A stretch of 64,000 bases of DNA from Catenulispora acidiphila DSM 44928 (GTDB lineage Bacteria > Actinomycetota > Actinomycetes > Streptomycetales > Catenulisporaceae), in contig NC_013131.1 of NCBI RefSeq assembly GCF_000024025.1, forward strand, positions 7,854,229 through 7,918,228. The letters run 5' to 3'. The notes under the pieces were generated by a model. That model did no database searches and was not told the origin of the DNA. It was given only the letters and a program-made list of their open reading frames with translations. A program made the translations under genes and the position numbers. This document shows positions 42,943 through 51,911 of the stretch, one piece after another. Within the stretch, counting starts at the first letter, position 1. Each line of letters begins with the position of its first letter.

Positions 42943-44421
42943 TCAGGGCAGCCGATGTCTCACTGTTTCCCGCTGTGGATCATCATCAGCCGCTGTTTGT
43001 GTCCTATTTCTGTCCTGGCTTTCGCGAGCTGCCCCCTGGTCAACGGCCCCATCTGCCGAACCTAGCGCCGCATCGATGCGCCGCCGGGCCAGCTCATCCT
43101 GGTCCGGCCCATCGATGCACTTGGCGTAGGTGCTGAGCAGTATCTCGACACTGTGGCCGGCCCACTCAGCGACCTGTGTGGCCGGAACCCCGGCGTTCAG
43201 CCAGGTCGAGACCGCCGCGTGCCGCAGGTCATAGGGCCGTCGGCCCAGCTGCGAGCGGCACTGATCCGGCGTGAGTGCCGCCGCCCGGGCTCTGGCCCAG
43301 ATCTTGGCATAGGTGGAGTGACGAATTGGGCCGCCGTCCAGACGGAAGAACAGGCGACCATCGGGGGCGGCGCCGAACTTCTCGATATGCGCCGCGAGGT
43401 ACCGCACCAGCTCCGGGCAGGCTGGGACCATGCGGCTCTGCCCTTGAGCGCGATGCTTGAGCGACTTGCGCGGACTCGTCTCACCGTCGTCAGTCCACGC
43501 CGCATTGGCATACGGCACGGACTCAGCAAACCGCAGAGAACCCCAGCCGACGTCAGGCAGGTCGCAGTCCGAGACGCGCAGAGCGAGCGCCTCGCTAGGC
43601 CGAAGGCCGGCGAAGTACAAAACAGCAAAGAACGCCACCAACCGTGGCGCCGTCGGGCCCTGTTCGCGAACTCTTTCGATGAGCAACCGCGCTTGAGCCG
43701 GGTTGACCACAGCGGTGCGATCGACGGAGCTCTTATGTTTGGGCGGGGTCGTGCTGATGCGTTCGAGAGGGTTCGCGTCGAGGCGACCCATCTCGATCGC
43801 GAAACTGATCGCGCCGTTGAGCCCCTTCTTCTTGTTGCGGTAGGTGTTGACCGCATAAGGCCTGCCAAAACAGTCCGTCGTCGTACTGTTGAAGGCGCGC
43901 CTGGCCACCTTCGGATCGGCGAGCGCCGACATCGGGAGGGAATGATCTGCGATCCACTGGACGACGAACGCTGCCTCGCCGTCCAATGCCGCGGTCATTC
44001 GCTCCCGGCTGTTGAAGGCCCATCGGACCAGCCAACGGAAGCAGAACGCGTGATCGACTGGGTCGATCCCAGGCTCGGTGAGGGCCAGCGTGACGGTTGC
44101 GAGCGACTCCGCCAACTTCCGGCGAGAACCCGGTTCAAGGCCGGGCCACACCGTGTCCATGAACTCGATCGCGTTCTGGTACCAGCTGACGCTGGCGAGC
44201 ATCGCACGGATCTCTGACTCCGGCAGCCCGCGATCGCGGTCGAATGCCTCGCCGCGGCGCTGAGCCGTCAGTAGTTCGCTTCGCCGGGATTCAGCCAGTT
44301 GCTTGCTGGCGTAGGTCTTGCTGAAGGTTCGTCCCGCCACGCCCCAACGAACTTTGTAGGTCGTCCTATTCGCCAGTTTGATCGGTGTAATGCTCCAGAC
44401 TCGTACGTCCAGGCTCTGCAC
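42943..44421 (-). CDS. int: tyrosine-recombinase integrase of the element
   Basis: 492 residues from GTG 44421. The catalytic set is visible: Arg274 in AGLRPSEALAL, Arg400 in the YDLRHAA box (Tyr in place of the first His, as in many actinobacterial integrases), His423 in WAGHS, and Tyr432 in LSTYAK. The N-terminal half holds the arm- and core-binding domains (KVRWGVAGRTFSKTYASKQ). The C-terminal 60 residues are hydrophilic. It inserts the element at the tRNA's 3' end. The gene reads toward the tRNA, as usual for integrases in tRNA sites. Confidence 0.93.
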   Translation of the reverse strand: MQSLDVRVWSITPIKLANRTTYKVRWGVAGRTFSKTYASKQLAESRRSELLTAQRRGEAFDRDRGLPESEIRAMLASVSWYQNAIEFMDTVWPGLEPGSRRKLAESLATVTLALTEPGIDPVDHAFCFRWLVRWAFNSRERMTAALDGEAAFVVQWIADHSLPMSALADPKVARRAFNSTTTDCFGRPYAVNTYRNKKKGLNGAISFAIEMGRLDANPLERISTTPPKHKSSVDRTAVVNPAQARLLIERVREQGPTAPRLVAFFAVLYFAGLRPSEALALRVSDCDLPDVGWGSLRFAESVPYANAAWTDDGETSPRKSLKHRAQGQSRMVPACPELVRYLAAHIEKFGAAPDGRLFFRLDGGPIRHSTYAKIWARARAAALTPDQCRSQLGRRPYDLRHAAVSTWLNAGVPATQVAEWAGHSVEILLSTYAKCIDGPDQDELARRRIDAALGSADGAVDQGAARESQDRNRTQTAADDDPQRETVRHRLP

Positions 44422-44514
44422 AGAGGTCGCGCCTTTCTTGCGGCGGGCATGCTGATCGCAGCCCGCGATACGTGCTGACGCTGCGTACTGGGTCGCAGCT
44501 TTGAGGGAATCGAT

Positions 44515-44533
44515 CCGGATTAGGAGCCGGATT
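44515..44533. repeat. direct repeat CCGGATT near int
   Basis: CCGGATT at 44515-44521 and 44527-44533, one helical turn apart, in the int-xis gap. It could be an excisionase or integrase arm site, or an int promoter element. Confidence 0.35.
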
Positions 44534-44572
44534 CGGGGTTGGCCGTGCGGCAGTGTTAAGTGGTCCGGCCGG

Positions 44573-44606
44573 AGAGGGCTCAGCGGCCGTGGACGCCGAG
44601 CCCTCT
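44573..44606. terminator. stem-loop between xis and int
   Basis: Arms AGAGGGCTC (44573-44581) and GAGCCCTCT (44598-44606), just beyond the xis stop on the minus strand. It could attenuate read-through from xis into int, which would keep integrase low. Confidence 0.5.
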
Positions 44607-44620
44607 ACCGTGACGCCAGG

Positions 44621-44848
44621 TCAGTGGCGCGGTTCTTCGCATGCGGTAAGGAACGCGTCAAGATCGGAGCGGCGGATGCGGATAGAGCCGTTGGGCAGGC
44701 GAAGGCTCGCCGGCCCTTTGCGCAGGGACCGCCAGCGGTAGAAGGTCGCCCGGCTGATCCCGAGCTCCGTGATGACCTGGGGGATGCTCAGCAGGGAGTC
44801 GTCAGCTGAGCTTCGGATGCTGCGGATCGGGACGTGCCGGGGCGGCAT
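44621..44848 (-). CDS. xis: excisionase / AlpA-like DNA-binding protein
   Basis: 75 residues from ATG 44848 (GGGGAG five bases upstream). The helix-turn-helix (LSIPQVITELGISRATFYRWRSL) is followed by a wing with LRLPNGSIRIRRSDLDAFL, the usual MerR-like excisionase fold of actinobacterial elements. It bends DNA to favour excision together with Int. It lies upstream of int on the same strand. Confidence 0.85.
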   Translation of the reverse strand: MPPRHVPIRSIRSSADDSLLSIPQVITELGISRATFYRWRSLRKGPASLRLPNGSIRIRRSDLDAFLTACEEPRH

Positions 44849-45122
44849 GCACACTCCCCTTGAGGCCTGCAGTCCTGACGGGGGCGACGCAGAGGTCTAC
44901 ATCCGGCCGAGTAGTCAGCCGCTCGGCTGAGTCAGAATCCTTCCTGTGCAGGCCGGTGGCATGATCGGCGCTGGATGCAGGCAGACCATAGCTCGACTTC
45001 TGACGATCTGTACTGGAACAGCCAGATCTAACCGAAATCACTTCAGACGGGAAGTCCTGAGCCAGCCAGATTGCCAACTGGACGAAGAGATCATTCCCGG
45101 TGTCGGCATCGGTGCTCCTCAT
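44802..45122 (-). CDS. possible 106-residue protein coupled to the methyltransferase
   Basis: The ATG at 45122 overlaps the methyltransferase stop as ATGA, suggesting coupled translation. The frame overlaps xis by 47 bases at its far end. The N-terminal helix-like stretch (NDLFVQLAIWLAQDFPSEV) could be real; the rest has no recognisable domain. Not clearly a gene. Confidence 0.35.
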   Translation of the reverse strand: MRSTDADTGNDLFVQLAIWLAQDFPSEVISVRSGCSSTDRQKSSYGLPASSADHATGLHRKDSDSAERLTTRPDVDLCVAPVRTAGLKGSVHAAPARPDPQHPKLS

Positions 45123-46036
45123 GCGGCCCTCCCGGGAGGAACCGCAGGCACACAGGCGCAGCCGACGTCCTCGTCATGGTGCCGGGCAATGATGACTTCC
45201 TCGTGCGCACTGACGTGCGTGGGGCTGCCGGCGACGAAGGCATTGCGGGCGTTGACCAGTTGAAAGAAGGACGCCCGCGCCATCAGCCCGTCGTCGCGAG
45301 TCGCCGCCAGCAGGGCGATGCAGCGTTCGTGCAGGACGTAGCCGGCAGCGATAGCCGCTTGGGTAGCCAGGGTAGGGATGTCGACCAAGCGACCCGTCCG
45401 GCGGTACGGCCGGGCGGTGATGACCAGGAAGCCACCGGGACGCAGCAACTTTCTGCAACCGGTGAGAATCTGGGTGAAGCCTTCGATGAGGTCCTCGACG
45501 CCTTGGTGTGCCAGATTGTTGGGATCGTCGCCGTAGTGATGGTTCCGCTTCTGCACGCCGGGCTGGCCACTGGCGGACGAACCCCGAACGTGGCCGTGAG
45601 TCGCCGGACCGTATGGCGGCGAAGTCAGCACCAGTGCGGCCCGACCATGTACGTCCGCTCCCACGATGCGATCGACCTCACGGGCGTCGCCCTGCACGAC
45701 GGTGCCATACCCGGTGGCACCCTGATCGACGGCGTGCTCGACGTTGCGGACGGCCAGGTCGGCCCACCGCTTCTCGTATTCCACACCGATGGCCATGCGA
45801 TCCAGGTGCATAGCCTCGACCAGCGTGGTGCCGATCCCGCACATGGGGTCAACGACCAGGTCACCAGGCCGGGTGTACGAGGCGATCGCATGGGCGGCGA
45901 TCGCCGGGAACATCTTCGCCGGATGCGCTTCCGACTCCTGCAGGTAGCGCCCCCGGCGCTGCGCCCGCGGACCGTCTTGGGCAGTGGCCCACACGGACAG
46001 CGGCGGTTTGTCGGGGACCGGTGGTGTGGCGTTCAA
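45119..46036 (-). CDS. SAM-dependent DNA methyltransferase
   Basis: 305 residues from TTG 46036, supported by AAAGGAG seven bases upstream. SAM motif I is LVVDPMCGIGTTLVEA (60-75). The catalytic motif IV is TSPPYG (138-143), the form found in N4-cytosine and N6-adenine methylases. Between them lies IGVEYEKRWADLA. No restriction endonuclease gene is adjacent, so it is probably a solitary methylase that protects the element or marks DNA. A TRM11-type RNA methylase is a less likely alternative. Confidence 0.78.
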   Translation of the reverse strand: MNATPPVPDKPPLSVWATAQDGPRAQRRGRYLQESEAHPAKMFPAIAAHAIASYTRPGDLVVDPMCGIGTTLVEAMHLDRMAIGVEYEKRWADLAVRNVEHAVDQGATGYGTVVQGDAREVDRIVGADVHGRAALVLTSPPYGPATHGHVRGSSASGQPGVQKRNHHYGDDPNNLAHQGVEDLIEGFTQILTGCRKLLRPGGFLVITARPYRRTGRLVDIPTLATQAAIAAGYVLHERCIALLAATRDDGLMARASFFQLVNARNAFVAGSPTHVSAHEEVIIARHHDEDVGCACVPAVPPGRAA

Positions 46037-46454
46037 ACCGGAACTCCTTTGTCACGGCCCGGCCCTCGGAGCGAGGGCAGGATCGGTAACAAAGGCCTGC
46101 GACGCGTGCACCGTCGGGGTCTGCACGAATCCGCTGACCCCTTAGGACACTCGGGCTGGACTACTTCACCCGCAGTGCCACGTTGCCCGGCAGCGGCGGC
46201 GCCTCGTACGTCACGCTCGACCCCGTTGCCGGAATCACCACCTTGGGAACAATCTTGGGTTCAAGATCGGCGCTGGCTCGGGGCCACGGTCGGGGACTGT
46301 GGGCGCTGTCGCCGAAAAGCTCCGGAGGGGGTCCGCACTGAGCTACAGAGGGCTGGTGTCGTTCGGGTAAATCACCCCATCCGTGCACCCGCGACGAAAC
46401 AAGTGACAGACTACTGATAACAAACCCTAGTAGAGCCGTGCATGGGGTGGGGAT
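46037..46454. other. 418-bp gap upstream of the STAND gene
   Basis: No supported gene. A minus-strand frame at 46161-46388 ends in a plausible protein tail (VVIPATGSSVTYEAPPLPGN) but lacks a good start, so it may be a remnant. The last 60 bases before the STAND start are AT-richer (CTGATAACAAACCCTAGTAG) and may hold its promoter. Confidence 0.4.
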
Positions 46455-49400
46455 ATGGGCGTACGGAGTCGGTGGCTGATCGCAGGAGCCTCTGCCACGT
46501 TGCTGACGCTGGGTACCGCGTGGGTGGTGATATTGGCAGTTCCCGGGGTCTCAGGGGAAGTGTGGGCCGGTATCGTCGCAGCGATCGTTGCAGCCGGAGG
46601 CTTTGCCGTAGGTGCGTGGTGGGTCGGCCGGGACGATACTGCTGCGGGTGGCACCGGCCCTGCTCTGGATGAAGCTTCCGCGCGAGCTGCCGACAACGGA
46701 TCGGCTGCGGATATTCGGGGCGGCACCGGCGACACTGCGCACGTCGCAGGTGTCGTCATTGCAGATCGGGGCAGCCGCGCCAGGATCAACCGCTCGACCA
46801 TTACAACCACTGTGCATCAGACAGTACTTCCGCCAGCAGGCGAGGTGGTGCCCCCAAAAGTCCGGGTGCGGATGGGGGACCTTCCGCTTGAGCCGCCTGC
46901 GTTTCAGAGTCGTCCAGACCTCGGTGGGTTACTTGCCGAGCGTATAGAGCGGGCTTCCACAGCGACTGTGTCTGTTCTGCTGGGCGGACGCGGCATGGGC
47001 AAAAGCCATCTGGCCGCTGCTCTTGCCCGGGCTATGGATGCCGCCGACTGGACAGTGGTGGCCTGGGTCAACGCCGAGCAGGAAGCGTCGGTCCCGGTGT
47101 TCTTCAGCTCGCTGGCCCACCGGCTGGGTGTCGCGGTCCCTGACGAACCCGCCGCCTCGGCCCAGGCTGCACTGGATTGGCTGCGGGCCACGTCTGAACG
47201 CTGTCTACTCGTCTTCGACAACGCGGTCGATGCACAAGCCATACGCCCCTGGATTCCAGCCACAGGTCACGTCGCCACTGTCCTCACCACCAATGTGACC
47301 GACTTGGGCGCCCTGAGCACCGAACCACCCATCGAGGTCGGCCCTTTCACGCTCAGCGAGGCGGTGTCCTACCTGGACCGGCGCACCGGGCTCGGCACAG
47401 CGGGCGCCGCCGACCTAGCTACGGATCTGGGACTGCTGCCGGTGGCCCTCGCACAGGCAGCGCCGGTGATCAGGCACGATGGCATCTCCTACGAGCGGTA
47501 TCGGGCGCGGTTGCGGAACGTCCAGATCGGAGAGTTACTCGGCCCGGTGCGGTCGGACACCTACCCGTACGGATTCGCTCAGGCGATTCTGCTTTCGGTC
47601 GGACGAATCGAGGAATCCGCCGCCGAGCGGGCTGGTGACCAGGCGATCCTCGACCGGTTGTTAGCCGCCATGGCGCTGCTGCCGGGCGACGGGATGCCTA
47701 GGGCATTGCTCCACGCCGCTGTCCAGGCCGCCGAGAATGACATCGCCGAGGACACCGTCGACCGCATCCTCGGCGACATCGTCGAGAGCAGTCTTGGAGC
47801 CCGGATCGGCTTCGAGGCGTTCGACGTCCACATCCTGACTCAGACGGTACTTTTGGACCGCGCACGGAACCGAGGGGACCTCGAGCAGGCGCTCGCAGGT
47901 CTCGCTGGTGCGTTCGAGGCTACCGACGCCGACGAGCTCGGTTCCTGGGAGCATCGGATCCAGATCCAGTGGCGAGCTCGGGCGATCGTCCGTCTCAAAC
48001 CTCACCTCGGTCTGCCGGACGAGCCCGAGACCAACGCGCCCTCGTCCAAGACCGATTCCGGGCTCGCCAACACCGACATCGCGACGCGGCTGCTCAACCA
48101 ACTCTCCCGCTGCACGCACCTGCTCAACGAAGCCACCGACTCGACCACGGCGCAGGTCCACGGACAGATCGCGGCCTCCGGACTGGCGGCGATCCTCGGT
48201 TCCGACCATCTCGACACTCTGACGGCCAAGGACCGTCTCGGGGCTGCCTACCTAGCCACCTTCCGGCTTCTGCAGGCAGGCACGCTGCTGGAAGAGGTCG
48301 TGGCGGCCCGGACTCGTCTCCTGGGACCGGACCACCCGGACACCCTGTCGACGCGATCAAAACTCGCCTGGGTGGTCATGCGGTCTGGACGGACCGACGA
48401 TGCGATCTCCATCCTCGCCGAGGCACTCGAGACCAGTCGGCAGGTTCTCGGCGACGAGCATGCCGACACGGTCGGGTTCAAAAGCCAACTGGCGGATTTC
48501 CAAACTTACCGCAACGACTTCGCGGCTGCGCTAACTATGCATGAGGAATGCTACGAGACACGACGACGAGTCCTGGGTCCCAACGACCGGCAGACGATCA
48601 GCTCCCGCTTCTCGATGCTGATCGCCCACCGAGGCCTCGGCCACCACGCGGAGGCACTCGCGCTAGCGGAGGAAATGGCCGCAACCGCTCAGCGTGACCA
48701 CAGCCAGGACATCTCGCAGATCGTCGCGATCACAAGCATGCTGGCCGCCCTCTACCAGGACGAGGGCCGGGCGCCGGAAAGTGCGATCGCCTCCGAACGT
48801 GTCGTTGAACTAAGTAAAGCCGCATTCGGCGAGCACCATCAGCTCACGCTGAACTACGTGCTTATCCTTGCGGCCACCTACAGAGCCGCCGGCCGGCCCG
48901 ACGACGCCCTGCAGCTCTATGAACGCACGCTGCCGATCGCGCAGGCGGCGCTTGGTGAAGACAGCGTCGTCGCTCTCAACTGTGTCGGCAGTCTAAGCGA
49001 CATCTATCGCGAACAGGGCCGGTTCCGGGAAGCAGTCGACTTGGCCGGTGTCGTTTTGGAAGAGCAGGAGCGTGGATTCGGCGACGATCATCCGATCACC
49101 CTCCACGGCCGTGTCAAGTTCGCTACCTCGCTCTTCGGCATCGGGCAGTTCGATCAGGGGATCGCAGTGCTGGAGAAGGTGCTCGCAACGCGCCGGCGGA
49201 TTCTCGGAGAGGAGCATGTCGACACCCTCGAATGCCGTGAAAGCATCGCAATCGCTCGACTCGCGCTCAACCAGAACCACGCTGCGGTCGCCCTTCTCTC
49301 CGAACTGGCCGCCGATCGCGAAAGCTTTCAAGGGAGAACCCACAACGCGACGTTGACCACGCGCGGCAAGCTGGCCGAGGCCCTGGGGCGGCATGGCCGT

Positions 49401-51401
49401 CCGAGCGAAGCGATCGCAATGCTGGAAGAGATTGTCGCGACTCGACGGCAGGTCCGCGGCGACGACGACCTCTGGGTCCTCAGGGACCAGGCACACCTCG
49501 GCAAAGCGTACCTTGCGTTCGGGCGCACGATCGAGGCCGTTTCCATCGGCGAATATGTCGTCGCCGAAACTGGCCGTCTCCGAGGTGAAAGCCATATGGA
49601 CACTCTCGACGCCGTGGCCGAACTTGCTGACACGTACGAGTCTGCGGGGCGCCGCCGGGAAGCGATCCCACTGCGGGAGCGAGTGCTGACCGGACGGGTC
49701 GAGCACTTCGGCAGACTTCACGAGAAGTCAGCCTCGGCTCGCCGGAGCTTGGCCGACGCGTACATCAAAGCCGGCGACACGGAGCGAGGGCTGGCCCTGC
49801 ATGTCCAAATCAAAATGGAGACGGGCAGAAGCTTTGGCCACGAATGGTCACGAGTCGCGGGAGCAGTCCTGGCCGAGGCATACCTCACCGCCGGCCGGAT
49901 CGATGAAGCAGTCACGCTGATGAAGGAAGCCCTTGCGGCCTCTGTACAAACATTCGGGAAAGATCATTACATCACCACGCGCATCCGCGAAGCGCTCACC
50001 GATCTCTACGGAAAGGCCGGGTTCACGGCCCAAGCCGCAGCGATGCTGGAAGCCAATTGGGAACGCGAGCGAGGTTACCGCGACCCCGAGGATCCGTACC
50101 TGCTGGGCTACCAAGCTCAACTTGCCGAAAGTTATGCGGCGGCCGATCGCGCCAACGAGGCGATCAACATCTACGAGAGCCTCATCGCCGAGGTCAACGG
50201 ACGTACGGACCTGGCCGAGCAGCAGATCATCGCGATGCGACTGCGCCGAGGCCTTGCCATGGCCTATGCCAGGGCGAGAAAGTACGACGACGGCGTTCGA
50301 ATGCTCGGCGACCTCGTGGCGGAGGCGGAACACTCCTTCGGGACGACTCATGAGTGGACTCTCGGCTGGCGTTCGGAGTACGCCGAGGCGTTGGCGGGCA
50401 CAGAGCGACTCAGCGAGGCCATCGAAATGTACGAAGCGCTGCGGTCCGACATACGCCAGGGCTACGGAGCGAATCAACTGGCAGTCTCCGGGACTGAGGC
50501 CGCTCTCGCTTTTGCTTACATCGCCGCCGGACGGATCGACGACGGCCTGCGGCTCCTGGAGGCCACCACCGATGCACTCGCCGCGGCGGAGGGAGCCGGA
50601 CATCCGGAGGCCCTCAGCGCACGCAATCGGCTGGCCCAAGTCCTAGCGAAAATCGGCCGGACCGACGATGCGATCACACTGATCGAACAAGTCATCGCGG
50701 CGATGATCGCGAACTTGGGACCGGAGCACCCCTACGTCCTGCAGAGCCGCTACGAGCTGATCGGCATGTATCGCAGCGCCTCACGGGCCGCCGAGTCACT
50801 GACCATGCTCAGTACCTTGGTAACGGATGAACGCCAGATTCTGGGCGAAGGCCACCCCACGGTCCTCGAGCACCGCGGCGAGCTTGCGAACGCGTATCGG
50901 GAAAGCGGGCAAGCCCTCGAAGCCGTCCGGCAATACCAAGTGCTGCTCAAGGACGATGCACGCTACGTGGGACCTCGCGGTGAGCTGATGATCATCCACC
51001 GGGCGGGCCTGATATGGTCCAGCGTAGATATCGGCCGGATCATGGAGGCCATTGCCATGTGCGAGCAGCTGATCCCCGACGTCGAAGCAAGCGGGGGGAC
51101 GGAGAGCAATGCCGCCAAGTCTATACGCGAAGTGCGCGTTGACTTGGAGCGAATGGTCACCGGACTCCGGTCTGAAGCGGTCAAGCTAGCGAAAACACAG
51201 GCCACTGCAAAGCCCGACGCCTCGACGTTGGCACATTATTTCACCGAGAGCGACGCCGCACTGCGTCAACAGGGTGCAGCGGTCGCAGCCCTCTGCGGCC
51301 GGTCGTCAACTGAAATTGCGCCTCCGGCTGCAACGAGCGCTAAGTGCGCCAGGTGCCAGATGATCTACCTGAGAGTTCCCTCGGATGACCGGCACGAGTG
51401 A
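46455..51401 (+). CDS. membrane-anchored STAND NTPase with C-terminal TPR array
   Basis: 1648 residues, the largest gene here. Two N-terminal helices (about 7-29 and 36-58) are followed by a linker with INRSTITTTVHQTVLPP. A STAND/NB-ARC-type ATPase comes next: Walker A GGRGMGKS (177-184), Walker B LLVFDNAVD (251-259), sensor-like VATVLTTN (273-280), and LGLLPVALAQAA in place of GLPL (325-336). From about 560 to 1580 run some two dozen TPR-type repeats of about 42 residues with the LGPDHPDTL signature. The C-terminus has a lone CARC pair (Cys1631, Cys1634). Such STAND proteins sense a ligand with the repeats and oligomerise. There is no enzymatic effector domain other than the membrane helices. 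A defence or signalling role on the element is inferred. Confidence 0.85.
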   Translation: MGVRSRWLIAGASATLLTLGTAWVVILAVPGVSGEVWAGIVAAIVAAGGFAVGAWWVGRDDTAAGGTGPALDEASARAADNGSAADIRGGTGDTAHVAGVVIADRGSRARINRSTITTTVHQTVLPPAGEVVPPKVRVRMGDLPLEPPAFQSRPDLGGLLAERIERASTATVSVLLGGRGMGKSHLAAALARAMDAADWTVVAWVNAEQEASVPVFFSSLAHRLGVAVPDEPAASAQAALDWLRATSERCLLVFDNAVDAQAIRPWIPATGHVATVLTTNVTDLGALSTEPPIEVGPFTLSEAVSYLDRRTGLGTAGAADLATDLGLLPVALAQAAPVIRHDGISYERYRARLRNVQIGELLGPVRSDTYPYGFAQAILLSVGRIEESAAERAGDQAILDRLLAAMALLPGDGMPRALLHAAVQAAENDIAEDTVDRILGDIVESSLGARIGFEAFDVHILTQTVLLDRARNRGDLEQALAGLAGAFEATDADELGSWEHRIQIQWRARAIVRLKPHLGLPDEPETNAPSSKTDSGLANTDIATRLLNQLSRCTHLLNEATDSTTAQVHGQIAASGLAAILGSDHLDTLTAKDRLGAAYLATFRLLQAGTLLEEVVAARTRLLGPDHPDTLSTRSKLAWVVMRSGRTDDAISILAEALETSRQVLGDEHADTVGFKSQLADFQTYRNDFAAALTMHEECYETRRRVLGPNDRQTISSRFSMLIAHRGLGHHAEALALAEEMAATAQRDHSQDISQIVAITSMLAALYQDEGRAPESAIASERVVELSKAAFGEHHQLTLNYVLILAATYRAAGRPDDALQLYERTLPIAQAALGEDSVVALNCVGSLSDIYREQGRFREAVDLAGVVLEEQERGFGDDHPITLHGRVKFATSLFGIGQFDQGIAVLEKVLATRRRILGEEHVDTLECRESIAIARLALNQNHAAVALLSELAADRESFQGRTHNATLTTRGKLAEALGRHGRPSEAIAMLEEIVATRRQVRGDDDLWVLRDQAHLGKAYLAFGRTIEAVSIGEYVVAETGRLRGESHMDTLDAVAELADTYESAGRRREAIPLRERVLTGRVEHFGRLHEKSASARRSLADAYIKAGDTERGLALHVQIKMETGRSFGHEWSRVAGAVLAEAYLTAGRIDEAVTLMKEALAASVQTFGKDHYITTRIREALTDLYGKAGFTAQAAAMLEANWERERGYRDPEDPYLLGYQAQLAESYAAADRANEAINIYESLIAEVNGRTDLAEQQIIAMRLRRGLAMAYARARKYDDGVRMLGDLVAEAEHSFGTTHEWTLGWRSEYAEALAGTERLSEAIEMYEALRSDIRQGYGANQLAVSGTEAALAFAYIAAGRIDDGLRLLEATTDALAAAEGAGHPEALSARNRLAQVLAKIGRTDDAITLIEQVIAAMIANLGPEHPYVLQSRYELIGMYRSASRAAESLTMLSTLVTDERQILGEGHPTVLEHRGELANAYRESGQALEAVRQYQVLLKDDARYVGPRGELMIIHRAGLIWSSVDIGRIMEAIAMCEQLIPDVEASGGTESNAAKSIREVRVDLERMVTGLRSEAVKLAKTQATAKPDASTLAHYFTESDAALRQQGAAVAALCGRSSTEIAPPAATSAKCARCQMIYLRVPSDDRHE

Positions 51402-51911
51402 GGAAAGCCTTCCGAAGCGGGGCGAATTCGCGAAGCCGGTCGGGTGATGCCACCTATATAGAACTGCAAGGCCGATAGCCAGGTTGTCACTGCTGCCATC
51501 GCGGCCGATCTAGTCGACGCGGGGGCGGGAGATTCGGACCTGTGGCGGTTCACAACGATAGCTACAGCAGGCATTGACATTCCGGCCGGGTATCGATTCT
51601 AGATGGATCTGAAGACCGATGACCTGAGCCCGCCACGGTGCTCGCTGGCGCAGTAAAGCTCGTGCTATCGCCCCGGGCCTGACGCCACCAAGGGACAGAA
51701 GCTGCCCGATCTAGGCTCTGATCGACTTCTGAACTGACAGGGCCAAGGCGACATAGAGCAGAACGGCGAGACCTCTTTTCAGGCCGTTCAGTTGCGGCCG
51801 ACCGCCTTGTTTCAGGGACGAGTCAGGCCTCAGACAGCCTGTGCTCAGGGCGGCCTCAGGCGGCTCGCGAACCCGAAAGCAACACGTTCACCCCTGCTTT
51901 CGGGAGCCCTC
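51402..51911. other. 510-bp gap ahead of the transfer operon
   Basis: No supported gene. It is of mixed composition with several short direct repeats (CAGGCCTCAG, CGGCCTCAGG near 51825-51860). It probably carries the promoter of the type IV secretion operon and ends in the hairpin at 51872-51904. Confidence 0.4.
51872..51904 (+). promoter_or_regulatory. hairpin covering a ribosome site
   Basis: Arms CCCGAAAGCA (51872-51881) and TGCTTTCGGG (51895-51904) are perfect complements with a 13-base loop. The GGGAG ribosome site of the next gene begins inside the right arm, and the ATG is 8 bases beyond. When folded, the stem would hide the site, so translation of the first gene of the operon may be controlled here. 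Confidence 0.6.

Noticed and set aside
46161-46388. Small minus-strand gene before the STAND gene
   Set aside because: The tail looks protein-like but no start with a ribosome site is seen; perhaps a remnant.
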